The notes beneath the pieces were generated by a model. The model did not search any database and was not told where the DNA came from. It saw only the letters and a list, made by a program, of their open reading frames with translations. Of a stretch of 64,000 bases of DNA, positions 8,748-17,822 are shown piece after piece; position 1 is the first letter of the stretch; each line of letters starts with the position of its first letter. Origin of the DNA: Alphaproteobacteria bacterium (GTDB lineage Bacteria > Pseudomonadota > Alphaproteobacteria > Micavibrionales > Micavibrionaceae); NCBI GenBank assembly GCA_017302165.1, contig JAFLCW010000001.1:1-64000 (forward strand), given 5' to 3'. A program made the translations under genes and the position numbers.

Positions 8748-9219
8748 CCTCCTGACAATGACCGCAGCAGGTCATGGAGTGCTCAGCTTCCTCTGACAGT
8801 GAATGTCCCGGCAACCAGTCGCTCATACCGTCCACATAATGTTCTTTCTTCCAGACGGGCGCACGCTTCTTAATCTCTTCGATAACATAGCGGCAGGCTT
8901 CAAAACTTTCGGCGCGGTGCGGGGAGCTCACGGCAATGATAATGCTGATCCCGCTGACATCCAGAGCGCCCTGATAATGCGCAACGTAATAGCGCGTATC
9001 CGGCCACAACCCTTGCGCTTCCTCACAAATTTCATGAAAGGCTTGTTCTGCCAAAACTGCGTGCACATCGTATGTGATTCCTGTTACGCATTTACCCTCA
9101 TGCATATTGCGCACTGTGCCGATAAACGTATCAATGGCTCCATGCGCCGGATCGACGACGCTTTGCACCGCCGTTTCAAGGCTTAAAGGATCGGAACTGA
9201 CAAGGACTTTAATGCTCAT
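8734..9219 (-). CDS. moaE: Molybdopterin synthase large subunit MoaE
   Basis: This 161-residue catalytic subunit of molybdopterin synthase would use MoaD thiocarboxylate to insert two sulfurs into cyclic pyranopterin. Family signatures visible are HGAIDTFIGTVR, the segment SSPHRAESFEACRYVIEEIK and the active-site KxxxPxWKKE (KKRAPVWKKEH). The C-terminus carries extra residues with HSMTCCGHCQ, a small cysteine/histidine cluster not typical of the family. The gene starts 3 bp after the moaD stop. Confidence 0.9.
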   Translation of the reverse strand: MSIKVLVSSDPLSLETAVQSVVDPAHGAIDTFIGTVRNMHEGKCVTGITYDVHAVLAEQAFHEICEEAQGLWPDTRYYVAHYQGALDVSGISIIIAVSSPHRAESFEACRYVIEEIKKRAPVWKKEHYVDGMSDWLPGHSLSEEAEHSMTCCGHCQEDAHG

Positions 9220-9222
9220 TCC

Positions 9223-9471
9223 TCACCCCCCACAGACCGGCGGTAAGATGGAAAGCGGCGTTTCTTCCTGCAGAATGTAGGCGTTTGGCAAAATTTCATT
9301 GTCATTAGCCAGAACGGATTCTTCCACCAGTGTTTTATGCTGTTCGCCCAATTGCTGCACCAAGGCCGCCTTGATTTGCTGCACACAGGATCCGGGAGTA
9401 ACGCTCACGTTGAGCTGATCGCCAAATTGTCTGAAAACACCAAAACATTTGATAGAATAATTTATCATCAC
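9223..9471 (-). CDS. moaD: Molybdopterin synthase sulfur carrier MoaD
   Basis: This 82-residue ubiquitin-like protein ends in the required double glycine (PPVCGG). MoeB would adenylate that end, which then carries the sulfur used by MoaE. It is only moderately conserved otherwise. The stop of moaC-mog and the start of moaD share base 9471, giving an ATG that overlaps the upstream stop. It belongs to the moaA to mobA operon. Confidence 0.88.
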   Translation of the reverse strand: MMINYSIKCFGVFRQFGDQLNVSVTPGSCVQQIKAALVQQLGEQHKTLVEESVLANDNEILPNAYILQEETPLSILPPVCGG

Positions 9472-10499
9472 TAAGCTTTCTCATACCCTTGTTTTTTAAT
9501 CTTGTTCAGCGCATCACTGATAAACGGTGCAATAATATCCCAGCATTCTTTAACGGCCTTGGGAGAGCCCGGAAAAGCAATAACGAGGGTTGCCCCAACC
9601 ATGCCCGCCGTCATGCGTGACAGCCATGCGGTGTCTGTAAAATGAAGACTTTCCGTGCGCAGCACATCGCCTAGCCCCTCAAGCATACGGTCGCTTATTT
9701 TTTGCAAAACGTCGGGGGTTACATCGCGTGGCCCCGGCCCTGTGCCGCCAGAAGCAATCAGGACATCCGGCTTATGCTGCGCGCAAATGTCTTTAATGGC
9801 GGCGGCGATTTTATCCGCCTCGTCAGGGATAACCTCACAGCATTTGATATCGGCCCCTGCAGCGCTCAGAAGTTCCTTTAAAACAGGACCGGATTTGTCT
9901 TCATACTCGCCTTTCGATGCGCGGTCACTCATCACCAAAATGGCAGCGGATTTACCGACAAGGGTTTTCTCATCGGGCACTTGCTCAGCCAACCAGCCCG
10001 GTATGCCGTTCGGATTGATCCAGACACCGCTTTTCCCGCCTGTTTTGACAAGCAAGCATACGCCTTCAATGGAGAGGTTGGGATCGACCCCTTTGGTTAA
10101 ATCCCAGATTGTCAAAAGCGCAGCATTCGCACCGGCCAATGCCTCCATCTCAACACCCGTTTTCGCAAAAGCAACGGCTTGCGCATAGACTGTAATGCTG
10201 TGATCCTGCTCATTCATGGCGCAATGGATGGTGACCTGATCCAGTGGCAATGTGTGGCACATTGGGATGAGGTCCGGTGTTTTCTTAGCACCCGTAATAC
10301 CTGCCGCTTCGGCCAGTGCCAAAACGTTACCTTTAGGCAGCTTACCCTTTTTGATCGCCTCAAAGGCCTCCGCATTCATATGAATAGTACCGCAAGCTAC
10401 GGCACGTCTGCGTGTTGGTCTTTTACGTCCAACATCAATCATTTTGAAATTGGGCTGCGCCGCCGTGGGAAAGGCAATAACTTCTTCTGTTTTCGACAT
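9471..10499 (-). CDS. Fused MoaC-MogA/MoaB molybdenum cofactor protein
   Basis: This 342-residue protein joins two enzymes. The MoaC half (about 18-160) shows KGNVLALAEAAGI, PMCHTLPL and TGVEMEALAGAN, and completes cyclic pyranopterin formation after MoaA. The MogA/MoaB half (about 185-340) shows SDRASKGEYEDKSGP and ASGGTGPGPRDVTPD, and adenylates molybdopterin before metal insertion by MoeA. Other bacteria carry similar moaC-moaB fusions, so the joining is recognised and not a sequencing error; the linker is in frame and intact. It lies 5 bp downstream of moaA. Confidence 0.9.
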   Translation of the reverse strand: MSKTEEVIAFPTAAQPNFKMIDVGRKRPTRRRAVACGTIHMNAEAFEAIKKGKLPKGNVLALAEAAGITGAKKTPDLIPMCHTLPLDQVTIHCAMNEQDHSITVYAQAVAFAKTGVEMEALAGANAALLTIWDLTKGVDPNLSIEGVCLLVKTGGKSGVWINPNGIPGWLAEQVPDEKTLVGKSAAILVMSDRASKGEYEDKSGPVLKELLSAAGADIKCCEVIPDEADKIAAAIKDICAQHKPDVLIASGGTGPGPRDVTPDVLQKISDRMLEGLGDVLRTESLHFTDTAWLSRMTAGMVGATLVIAFPGSPKAVKECWDIIAPFISDALNKIKKQGYEKA

Positions 10500-10504
10500 G
10501 GTTT

Positions 10505-11494
10505 TTATCCTCCGATACTGGCTAAATGGTCGCGAACACCACTGTTATTATCATGTAAGAAATGTGCTGATTTCTTGAAATTCATCAACGCCATTATTTT
10601 TTCTTGCAGTTCTTCTGAACTGTCGTCTGATTGTAGAAGATGCCGTAGGGGATACCCGCGTTCACCGAAAAGACAAAGGTGGAGCGCACCCTTGGCAGAC
10701 ATGCGCAGGCGGTTACAGCTTTTACAAAAATCTTTTGAATAGGGGGCGATTAAACCAATTGTGCCTTTGCTGCCTTTATGTGCAAATTCTTGGGCTGGTC
10801 CTGCGCCTTCTTCACGAGGTTTTAAATGCCATCCACGTGCCAGCAATTTTTCCGTGACAGCGGTACCGGGCAAATGATGCTCGCTGAAATAATCCTGATT
10901 ATCGCCTGTGCGCATAAGTTCGATAAAGCGCAAAGACACAGGTTTATCCTGAACAAAAGTGATAAAATCATCAAGCTCATTATCATTATATCCCTTGAGC
11001 AGGACGGTGTTGATTTTGACGGATTCGAACCCTGCATCGTGGCAGGCATCTAACCCGTCCAAGATCTCTTCCAAGCGGTCATGTTTTGTGATGGCTTTAA
11101 ACTTCTCTGCATTCAGAGAGTCTATACTGATATTAATCGCCCGAAGTCCCGCATCGTAATAGCTTTGCGCCCGCTCAGGCAATTTATAGCCATTGGTCGT
11201 AAAGGCCAGTTTTTTTATACCTTGTATTGAAGCAACGCGCTGCGCGATTTGGACAAAATCAGGGCGCACGGTCGGCTCCCCTCCTGTCAGTCTGATTTTC
11301 CAAACACCAAGCGCGGCGAATGCCTTTACCAGCCTTACAATTTCCTCTTGATTCAGAAAACTCTCACATCCTGTTTTTTTATATCCATCGGGCAAACAAT
11401 AGGAACAGCTGAAATTGCACACATCCGTTACGGACAAGCGCAAATAAGGAAACCGGCGACCAAAATTATCCGCGAGATGCGGCTCGGTTATCAT
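10505..11494 (-). CDS. moaA: GTP 3',8-cyclase MoaA (radical SAM)
   Basis: This 329-residue enzyme is read from the ATG at 11494, preceded by GGAAAGGAG; the GTG at 11518 lacks a site. It opens the Moco pathway by rearranging GTP. The radical-SAM cluster is C26, C30, C33 (CNFSCSYC). The second cluster is in CKSCNRLR and the later cysteine of LHLCLF. The C-terminus ends in the double glycine that the enzyme needs. An FNR-type box at 11671-11684 and a minus-strand CATAAT (11648-11643) with matching spacing predict a start near 11636, leaving a leader of about 140 nt. Confidence 0.92.
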   Translation of the reverse strand: MITEPHLADNFGRRFPYLRLSVTDVCNFSCSYCLPDGYKKTGCESFLNQEEIVRLVKAFAALGVWKIRLTGGEPTVRPDFVQIAQRVASIQGIKKLAFTTNGYKLPERAQSYYDAGLRAINISIDSLNAEKFKAITKHDRLEEILDGLDACHDAGFESVKINTVLLKGYNDNELDDFITFVQDKPVSLRFIELMRTGDNQDYFSEHHLPGTAVTEKLLARGWHLKPREEGAGPAQEFAHKGSKGTIGLIAPYSKDFCKSCNRLRMSAKGALHLCLFGERGYPLRHLLQSDDSSEELQEKIMALMNFKKSAHFLHDNNSGVRDHLASIGG

Positions 11495-11670
11495 ATCAAT
11501 AGACTCCTTTCCAAACACGGGAGATCATGGCGTTTCCACACATAACCCCGGCCTTTGCACCATATCCTTATAATAAAGACTTAGGACATAAAGGCTTCAG
11601 AGCGACCATGCGCAAATCAACATGGCGAATCTTCATATTTTCATTATGATGGAATTCAAAAGGAAGAGAC

Positions 11671-11684
11671 TTGATCTGAATCAA
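11671..11684. promoter_or_regulatory. FNR/Dnr box upstream of moaA and nnrU
   Basis: TTGATCTGAATCAA is a perfect TTGAT-N4-ATCAA palindrome. Placed at -41.5 it predicts a leftward start near 11636 for the moaA operon, with CATAAT as -10. For nnrU the box centre is only 18.5 bp before the ATG, so rightward activation of the usual kind is unlikely and it might instead repress. Confidence 0.85.
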
Positions 11685-11695
11685 GAGGGATAAAA

Positions 11696-12385
11696 ATGCT
11701 GGAATTCTGGGCATCGCTTGTTATTTTTATGGCTTCGCATTCTGTTATAGCCCGATCAGGGCTTCGCGGCGTCATAGCTCAAAAATGGGGAGAGAAGACC
11801 TATCTGACCCTTTATTCCCTGCTTAGCCTGATATTGCTCACATGGCTGATTATTGCGGCGCAGAACGCGCCCCGTATCCAGCTATGGCCCTGGCTTTATG
11901 AACTTTATTGGATACCTAACATTTTCATGCCCCTTGCTTGCATCTTGCTGGTTTCAGGCTTCGTTGTGCCCAACCCCTTATCCATAGCGGCAAATAACAA
12001 AGAGTTTGATCCGGAAAGACCGGGATTTATTGTCGCACTGACCCGTCATCCGATTTTGTGGGGTTTTTTTCTCTGGTCTACTTCTCATATTGTCCCAAAC
12101 GGTGAATCTCCGCTGATCGTCATGTTTGGAATATTTGCCGGATTTTCGTTAATAGGACTGAAGATAGTTGATCGAAAACGTAAAAGGGAACTGGGAATGG
12201 AGCAATGGGACATACTGGCAAAAAACACACATGCTGTGCTTTTTGCTTCCCGCTCTTTATGGTCAGGACAATTCCAATTCACAAGATATGACATTACGGG
12301 AATTATTTCAGGTTTATTTGTGTACTTTTTACTTTATAGTCTTCACGAGACTTTATTTGGAATAAACCCAATGCCTCCCATGTAA
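11696..12385 (+). CDS. nnrU: NnrU family membrane protein
   Basis: This 229-residue membrane protein has five or more hydrophobic segments. The N-terminal pattern, hydrophobic residues around FMASHSVIARSGLRG then GEKTYLTLYSLLSL, matches the NnrU family, needed in denitrifiers for NO-linked respiration; its biochemistry is unknown. TRHPILWGFFLWSTSHI resembles the isoprenylcysteine-methyltransferase-like core of this fold. The start at 11696 keeps the first membrane segment, and GAGGG lies a few bases upstream, overlapping the end of the FNR box. A Crp/Fnr gene follows 22 bp later. Confidence 0.85.
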   Translation: MLEFWASLVIFMASHSVIARSGLRGVIAQKWGEKTYLTLYSLLSLILLTWLIIAAQNAPRIQLWPWLYELYWIPNIFMPLACILLVSGFVVPNPLSIAANNKEFDPERPGFIVALTRHPILWGFFLWSTSHIVPNGESPLIVMFGIFAGFSLIGLKIVDRKRKRELGMEQWDILAKNTHAVLFASRSLWSGQFQFTRYDITGIISGLFVYFLLYSLHETLFGINPMPPM

Positions 12386-12407
12386 TATTTAAAATAAGTG
12401 CAGAGCC

Positions 12408-13109
12408 ATGAACATTGTAGAAACCATCAAAAAAAGTACCCTGTTTCACAGTGTCGATATGCAGACCATCGAATCCTTGGCTAAAGAATGTCATAAAAAA
12501 ACATTTGCCAAGGGGCGTGATGTCTTCGCCATGGGTGACAAGGCCGATGCCTTTTTTATTATTCTTGAAGGCTGGGTCAAGCTCTATCGTATCTCCAAGG
12601 ATGGTGAAGAAGCGATCATCCATGCCTTTGGCCCTGGCGAGTCTTTTGCCGAAGCTGCTGTTTTTAATGACACAAAAACCTATCCTGTGAATGCTCATGC
12701 ATTGGATGAAGTCACTCTTGTTGAAATACCCCGCAGTTTTTTTATCCAGAAAATCGAGGAAGACAGCCAATTCGCCCTGCGCATGCTCGGCGCCATTGCC
12801 GCGCGTCAGCATTACCTCGTCCAGCAAATAGAGCAGGTGACAACCCGCACGGCCCCGCAGCGTATCGGTGCGTTTTTGATACGTTTTTGCAAGAAAAACA
12901 GGCAGGCCAAAGGCGAATGGGTCGTCCATTTACCTTACGATAAATCGGTGATTTCAACGCGTATGAACATCAAGCCCGAAACCTTTTCCCGTGCCTTGGC
13001 AAAACTGGAACCTTACGGCGTTCATATCGAAAAGAAGAATATTCTGATTACAGATATGGAGGCTCTGGCTGAATTTTGTGACATCTCACCAAATGAAATA
13101 CCATGTTAA
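12408..13109 (+). CDS. Crp/Fnr family regulator (Dnr/NnrR-like)
   Basis: This 233-residue protein has an N-terminal cyclic-nucleotide-like sensor domain (about 10-125), a dimer helix and a C-terminal winged helix. The recognition helix contains ETFSR (191-195), the same residues FNR uses to read TTGAT half-sites. The N-terminus lacks the FNR cysteine cluster, so a Dnr/NnrR type NO sensor is more likely than an O2 sensor. It follows nnrU and converges with nnrS, overlapping it by 4 bp, a context typical of NO-responsive regulators. The eight TTGAT-N4-ATCAA boxes in this window are its probable targets, shared with the regulator at 26250. Confidence 0.85.
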   Translation: MNIVETIKKSTLFHSVDMQTIESLAKECHKKTFAKGRDVFAMGDKADAFFIILEGWVKLYRISKDGEEAIIHAFGPGESFAEAAVFNDTKTYPVNAHALDEVTLVEIPRSFFIQKIEEDSQFALRMLGAIAARQHYLVQQIEQVTTRTAPQRIGAFLIRFCKKNRQAKGEWVVHLPYDKSVISTRMNIKPETFSRALAKLEPYGVHIEKKNILITDMEALAEFCDISPNEIPC

Positions 13110-14281
13110 GCTTCGCTACCATCCGGACGGGCTGTAAACAGCATGGGAGTGTAGACCCATAAATAAGCCGCAAAGCATAAAGACCATAAAGCAGCTGAGC
13201 CAATAATCCATTCATTCATATGATCCGGCATAAATATCGGCCCGAACACGCGGGCAATGGCCGTGACCTGAATGGCAAAAAATGAAAGCGTGGTGAGCGC
13301 GCCCACTTTAAGCTCTCGTCCCGTATGCCCCAATGTAACGCGGCAAATCATGCCCAATATCATGGAGCCTATCGAACCTGCGGTCAGAGCATGAATAACG
13401 GCTGTGATGCTCAAAACACCAAACCCTGTTAAGGCAAGCAATCCAAGACCAACGACCAACCAGCCATAACCGGCATGAAGAATCCAGACCAACGGATCAT
13501 CAAAAGTTTTAACCGTGTGATAATGGCGCATTCTTAACCCATGTATGAGGCAGGAAATACCTGCCGCAATACCGAGGATTGGGGTGTCTTTTGCTAAAAC
13601 CAGACACAGAGCGACAGCCACTAAAGAGGCAAGTGCAGCCATATCCATTTTCATCTGCGGTGTCTGATAGGCCTCTATGCCTTTCCTGCGCAAGGCCGCG
13701 ACGGTAAAGGCCGGTATAATGCGCCCACCGATCAGTGAAATCATGATTAAAATCATTATAAGTGCGACATGAAGTGCAGCCATATCAATGGTAAGAAGAA
13801 ACCATAGATCACAGGCAAACAGGGCACTCAAAAGTGTTAGAAAAATGAAATTGCGTTTATTCCAGCTGCGGATGAGAGGAATAGCAAGCGATAAGGCTAG
13901 CGCGGGTATAAATGCGCTTTCCACAGCTATAATCGCCCATGCAGGCAGACCAAAATCAAAATGCATGACAAGCCGCCCCAAAAGCCACAGCAGGCAAAGC
14001 CCGGCCAAATGCATCTGACGTGCCGGTGCGCCGCCAGTCCAGTTAGCGACAGCAGTTAAAAGAAAACCAGCCACAATCGCCATGGCAAATCCGTAAATCA
14101 TCTCATGGGCGTGCCATGAAACGGCATCCAGCATAAAATATGGCGGCACGACATATCCCGCATAAAACCCGCCCCAGAGAGCCAGACTTATGACGCTATA
14201 CAAAGCCCCAAAGAAAAAGAAAGGCCGGAACCCGCGTCCAAGGAAAGGCCGTGAGAATATGGAGTCAAACAGCTTTAGCAT
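13106..14281 (-). CDS. nnrS: NnrS family haem-copper membrane protein
   Basis: This 391-residue protein with about twelve membrane segments matches NnrS. Signature stretches are RPFFFFGALYS near the N-terminus, VSWHAHEMIYGFA (residues about 54-66), IGGRIIPAF and GHTGRELKV. NnrS proteins bind haem and protect cells against NO stress during denitrification. The gene overlaps hemN by 17 bp and is probably cotranscribed with it from the box at 15633. Confidence 0.9.
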   Translation of the reverse strand: MLKLFDSIFSRPFLGRGFRPFFFFGALYSVISLALWGGFYAGYVVPPYFMLDAVSWHAHEMIYGFAMAIVAGFLLTAVANWTGGAPARQMHLAGLCLLWLLGRLVMHFDFGLPAWAIIAVESAFIPALALSLAIPLIRSWNKRNFIFLTLLSALFACDLWFLLTIDMAALHVALIMILIMISLIGGRIIPAFTVAALRRKGIEAYQTPQMKMDMAALASLVAVALCLVLAKDTPILGIAAGISCLIHGLRMRHYHTVKTFDDPLVWILHAGYGWLVVGLGLLALTGFGVLSITAVIHALTAGSIGSMILGMICRVTLGHTGRELKVGALTTLSFFAIQVTAIARVFGPIFMPDHMNEWIIGSAALWSLCFAAYLWVYTPMLFTARPDGSEA

Positions 14282-15599
14282 GGCGATTACTTTCTTTTTT
14301 AAAATAAGGATCGAAGTGTGAGGCTATAATGCGCACAAATGGTTTACCGCTTTGCGTAACTTGCAGCCGCGAACCGATTATTTCGATCAAACCGTCTTGC
14401 TCCAGCAATGCAAGCGCAGAGTGAGGTACAGGAATATTCTTATAATTTTTAAAATTGACAGTAAAATTACACATCAATTCCTCGATCAGCTGTCTTCTAT
14501 CCTGATCATCCTGCGTCAACGTCAGTACCCTTGCCAGCGGCACCTCCCCATTATCGACAGTTTTCCTGTATAAAGGTGCATCTGTGGTGTTCTGGGTATA
14601 AGCCCCTTCAAACTGGCTGATTGACGACAAACCAAATCCCAGTATGGTGCGGGCAGGATCATCCGTATAGCCTTGAAAATTACGGCGCATGTTCCCATTT
14701 TTCAAAGCGCGGACCAGAGAATCATCCGGACGTGCGAAATGATCGATACCAATCGTTTCATATCCCGCATTTTTTAAGCGGGTTTCGGTGAGCTTAGCCA
14801 TCTCGTAACGCAAAACCGTTTCCGGCATTTCATACTTCTCGAGCAGTTTCTGGTGTTTCTTCATCCATGGAACATGGGCATAGGGGAATACGGCAACGCG
14901 CGCGGGCTGAAGCTCCAAGACTTTATCCAGTGTTTCATTGACGGTTTCCAATGTTTGTTCGGGAAGGCCGATAATCAAATCAAAATTAATATTATGAATA
15001 CTGTTACAGTGCAGCGCCTCAATTTGCTTTTTGACCATATCAAAGGGCTGAATGCGGTTTATGGCTTTTTGTACGCCCGCGTCAAAATCCTGAATACCAA
15101 GGCTTATACGTGATAGGCCAAGCGCGGCATAATCAGAAATTTTAGCATCGTTCAAAAGCCGTGGATCGCACTCCATATCAATCTGCGCGGAGGAGAGATC
15201 AAAATAACGCCCCAAAGTATCCAAAATGCGTTTTATATCTTGCGTCTTTGCGTAATTGGGTGAGCCGCCGCCAAAATGGATGCGCGATACACCCTGGACA
15301 GACTTTAGATTTCTGCTCACCAATTCTATTTCTTTGATCAATGTATCAATATACGATGCAATCGGGCTATAGCTATGCACAATTTTGGTGTGACAGCCAC
15401 AATAGTGACAGAGGCTGTGGCAGAAGGGAATATGAACATATAAAGAAACAGGCTCGCCCGGCGTGAGCGTGCTCAAGCAATCAAAATAAGTGCCAGCATC
15501 CTGCACAGGTTTAAACTGCACCGCTGTTGGAAAACTTGTATAGCGCGGCACAGGATAATCATATTTGGCAAGCAGAGCCTTAATATCATCTTTATTCAT
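14265..15599 (-). CDS. hemN: Oxygen-independent coproporphyrinogen III oxidase HemN
   Basis: This 444-residue radical-SAM enzyme makes protoporphyrinogen IX without oxygen, supplying haem for NarI and NnrS. The HemN cysteines are C60, C64, C67 and C69 (CHSLCHYCGC), and the N-terminal PVPRYTSFPTA is typical. No Shine-Dalgarno sequence precedes the ATG at 15599. The FNR box centre lies 40.5 bp upstream and a minus-strand TATGAT (15612-15607) sits between them, so transcription should begin at or within two bases of the ATG. Confidence 0.93.
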   Translation of the reverse strand: MNKDDIKALLAKYDYPVPRYTSFPTAVQFKPVQDAGTYFDCLSTLTPGEPVSLYVHIPFCHSLCHYCGCHTKIVHSYSPIASYIDTLIKEIELVSRNLKSVQGVSRIHFGGGSPNYAKTQDIKRILDTLGRYFDLSSAQIDMECDPRLLNDAKISDYAALGLSRISLGIQDFDAGVQKAINRIQPFDMVKKQIEALHCNSIHNINFDLIIGLPEQTLETVNETLDKVLELQPARVAVFPYAHVPWMKKHQKLLEKYEMPETVLRYEMAKLTETRLKNAGYETIGIDHFARPDDSLVRALKNGNMRRNFQGYTDDPARTILGFGLSSISQFEGAYTQNTTDAPLYRKTVDNGEVPLARVLTLTQDDQDRRQLIEELMCNFTVNFKNYKNIPVPHSALALLEQDGLIEIIGSRLQVTQSGKPFVRIIASHFDPYFKKESNRHAKAV

Positions 15600-15632
15600 G
15601 CGCCCATCATACGAATATATGGGTGGACGGCC

Positions 15633-15646
15633 TTGATCTGAATCAA
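15633..15646 (-). promoter_or_regulatory. FNR/Dnr box of hemN-nnrS
   Basis: TTGATCTGAATCAA is a perfect palindrome. Its centre is at -40.5 relative to the A of the hemN ATG, the class II activator position if that A is the transcription start. TATGAT at 15612-15607 (minus strand) is the -10 candidate. Confidence 0.88.
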
Positions 15647-15652
15647 ATGATG

Positions 15653-16441
15653 CTACTGCACCAGCGGTGATTTTACGCCTTCGAAGCGGAAACCGCTGAT
15701 TTTCGAACGCCCCGCCAGAAGCTGCACATATTGTTGAAACGCCTTGTTCCAGCTTTTTTGTTCCAGATCATTTTTGATCCAGTCGGCAACACTTTCAAAA
15801 GGAAGCTGTGCACCTTCGGCATATTCGTGAACCTTGATAATGTGATAGCCGACTTCGCTTGCCACAGGCTCCTCACTGGTATCGCCCTCCCGCATTTGGA
15901 ACAAAGCTGATTCAAAGGCGGGCATGGTTTGCCCTTTGCTGATCTGCCCCAGCATACCGCCGTCCTTGGCGGAAGAGCATCCCGATTCCGCCCGTGCGAT
16001 GCCGGCAAATAAATCCGGCGCCTTCTTTATCTTTGCCAGCGCGGTCTCCGCCTTGAATTTGGCTTCCTTGCGCGCTTCCTCATCTTCCGGCGGAGCCAGA
16101 TATAAAATATGAGACACCTCAAAAAGCGGTGATGTAAAAAATTTACTCTTGTTATTCTCGTAGTATCGCAGGCATATCTCTTCGTCAGCTTTTGGCGCGG
16201 TGATTTCCTGCTCCAGCAAAGCCTCAATTATCTCATCCGGCTTCTTAACTGCTTCATTCCGTTTGCACAGGCCAAGTTCCGCCGCGCGCTGGATCAGAAT
16301 TTCCCGTATCACAAGAGCCTTCATGGCCTCATATTTGGCGCTAAAAAGACTTTCTGCCGGATGATATTGTACTTCCGCATTAATCTCATCGGGTGAGATT
16401 TTAATGCCGTTGACTTCTATGCCAGGGGCGAGTGTTTGCAT
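15653..16441 (-). CDS. PpiC-type peptidyl-prolyl isomerase of the nar operon
   Basis: This protein has 262 residues from the ATG at 16441, which overlaps the narI stop by one base (TAATG). A longer reading to 16639 would only repeat narI sequence in another frame. A SurA/NifM-like N-terminal region precedes a parvulin rotamase domain (about 130-230: FEVSHILYLAPP, GGMLGQISKGQTMPAFESALF, VGYHIIKVHE). No signal peptide is visible, so it is probably cytoplasmic. A NifM/PpiC gene after narI is known from Pseudomonas nar operons. Assisting nitrate reductase folding is inferred. Confidence 0.88.
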   Translation of the reverse strand: MQTLAPGIEVNGIKISPDEINAEVQYHPAESLFSAKYEAMKALVIREILIQRAAELGLCKRNEAVKKPDEIIEALLEQEITAPKADEEICLRYYENNKSKFFTSPLFEVSHILYLAPPEDEEARKEAKFKAETALAKIKKAPDLFAGIARAESGCSSAKDGGMLGQISKGQTMPAFESALFQMREGDTSEEPVASEVGYHIIKVHEYAEGAQLPFESVADWIKNDLEQKSWNKAFQQYVQLLAGRSKISGFRFEGVKSPLVQ

Positions 16442-17118
16442 TATGTGGCTCTCTTGCGAACAATTTGATAGGGACGGAAAACATAACCAACCGGGGCGCT
16501 CAAGGCGTGAACCAGCCTTGTAAACGGGAAAATAACCAGCAGGAATAGCCCAAGCGTGATATGCGCCTTGAAGACCAGGGCAACATCGGCAATATATGCA
16601 TATGCGCCACCACGGAAGGTTACAATATGCTGTGCCCATTCCATGAATTTCACCATTTCATGGCCATCAAGGTGGTGCATGGAAACCGGAATAGTCAACA
16701 TACCCAATGTTAATTGAGCCAGAAGCAAGACCAGAACCATAATATCCGCAAACGAACTGTTAATCCGGATACGCGGATCAAACAAACGGCGATGCAGCAG
16801 CATTAAAAGGCCGATAAAACAGAAAACACCGGCGATCCCGCCTGCGGTAATCGCAAGAATCTGTTTCGCACCATGTGAAATGCCCAGCGCATCAAATACA
16901 GCAATCGGTGTCAGTAATCCGACCGCGTGCCCCGCTAGAATAACCAATATGCCCAAGTGAAAAAGGATACTGCCGATAATCAGCTGCTTGCGGCGCAAAA
17001 GTTGAGAGGATTTACTGCGCCAAGAATAAGGATCACGGTCAAAGCGCAGAATGCTGCCTAATAAAAAAACGATGATCGCAATATACGGAAAAATCTGAAA
17101 CAGGAAGTAATCTATCAT
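16441..17118 (-). CDS. narI: Respiratory nitrate reductase gamma subunit NarI
   Basis: This 225-residue cytochrome b subunit has five membrane segments, takes electrons from quinol and passes them to NarH. Histidines suited to binding two haems b occur in the first half (HLGILVILAGHAVGLL) and second half (HHLDGHEMVKFMEWAQHIV). The conserved C-terminal PFTRLVHALSAPVGYVFRPYQ is typical. It overlaps narJ by 4 bp and the ppiC gene by one base. Confidence 0.93.
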   Translation of the reverse strand: MIDYFLFQIFPYIAIIVFLLGSILRFDRDPYSWRSKSSQLLRRKQLIIGSILFHLGILVILAGHAVGLLTPIAVFDALGISHGAKQILAITAGGIAGVFCFIGLLMLLHRRLFDPRIRINSSFADIMVLVLLLAQLTLGMLTIPVSMHHLDGHEMVKFMEWAQHIVTFRGGAYAYIADVALVFKAHITLGLFLLVIFPFTRLVHALSAPVGYVFRPYQIVRKRAT

Positions 17119-17822
17119 TTTTTAACCCTTTCCTCTTCCTTATAACCATTGATACGCGCCAGCATATCTTCGGCTTTCGGACAGCCGCTATTCTGGCCGG
17201 TTGTTTGTTCTGTATTCTCAAAAGCGAATTGCTCTTCCCATTCCGCATCAAGTTTTTCAAGGTCGTATGCTGCCCCCGATGCTTTCTGGAGCGCACTTTC
17301 TACAGCCTTCGGATCAGGCTTGCGCGCTGCGGTTTCTACCAGTGTTTCAAACACGGCGGCATATTGTGAGTCTCTGTTTTTCAGGCGTTCTGCAATAGCG
17401 GAAAGAATATTAACCACACTGCCTAAATTTTCTTTGGTATCTTCCGGCGGCAGAGTTGATACATATTCCAGAAATAGTGGCAGATAGTCAGGAGTTTCAT
17501 CGGTATTAATCAACAAACCGGCTTCTTCGTAAACTTTGGTCAAATCAACCAAAGCCTGCCCACGCTCCCTTGAATCACCATGAATATGCTCAAATAAATG
17601 CAGCGACAAGGATGGCGTGCGATCAAACAAAGCAACATAAGTTTCCTGCAGATCAAGAAGATCAGCAGAACGCATCTCTTCGAGAAACAACTCCAGAGAA
17701 CGGAGTGCTCTTTCAGAAACCCATTTTTCCTCTTTCAGGAAATTATAGCACTCATCCAGAACCTCTTTATGAGACTCGGAAGGATAGGTGAGTAGAAATC
17801 CCAGTATTTTAAGCGTTCTCAT
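17115..17822 (-). CDS. narJ: Nitrate reductase chaperone NarJ
   Basis: This protein has 235 residues from the ATG at 17822 (MRTLKILGFLLTYPS); the longer reading to 17861 overlaps the small gene upstream. NarJ binds apo-NarG and supports molybdenum cofactor insertion. The family core LHLFEHIHGDSRERGQALVDL lies in the middle of the protein. The C-terminal tail is charged, as usual. The start overlaps the stop of the small Cys/Gly ORF as ATGA, and the end overlaps narI. Confidence 0.92.
   Translation of the reverse strand: MRTLKILGFLLTYPSESHKEVLDECYNFLKEEKWVSERALRSLELFLEEMRSADLLDLQETYVALFDRTPSLSLHLFEHIHGDSRERGQALVDLTKVYEEAGLLINTDETPDYLPLFLEYVSTLPPEDTKENLGSVVNILSAIAERLKNRDSQYAAVFETLVETAARKPDPKAVESALQKASGAAYDLEKLDAEWEEQFAFENTEQTTGQNSGCPKAEDMLARINGYKEEERVKK

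Noticed and set aside
11495..11640. Possible molybdenum cofactor riboswitch in the moaA leader
   Set aside because: The leader is long enough and GC-rich near the gene, but I could not fit the conserved Moco RNA helices. A covariance model search would decide.
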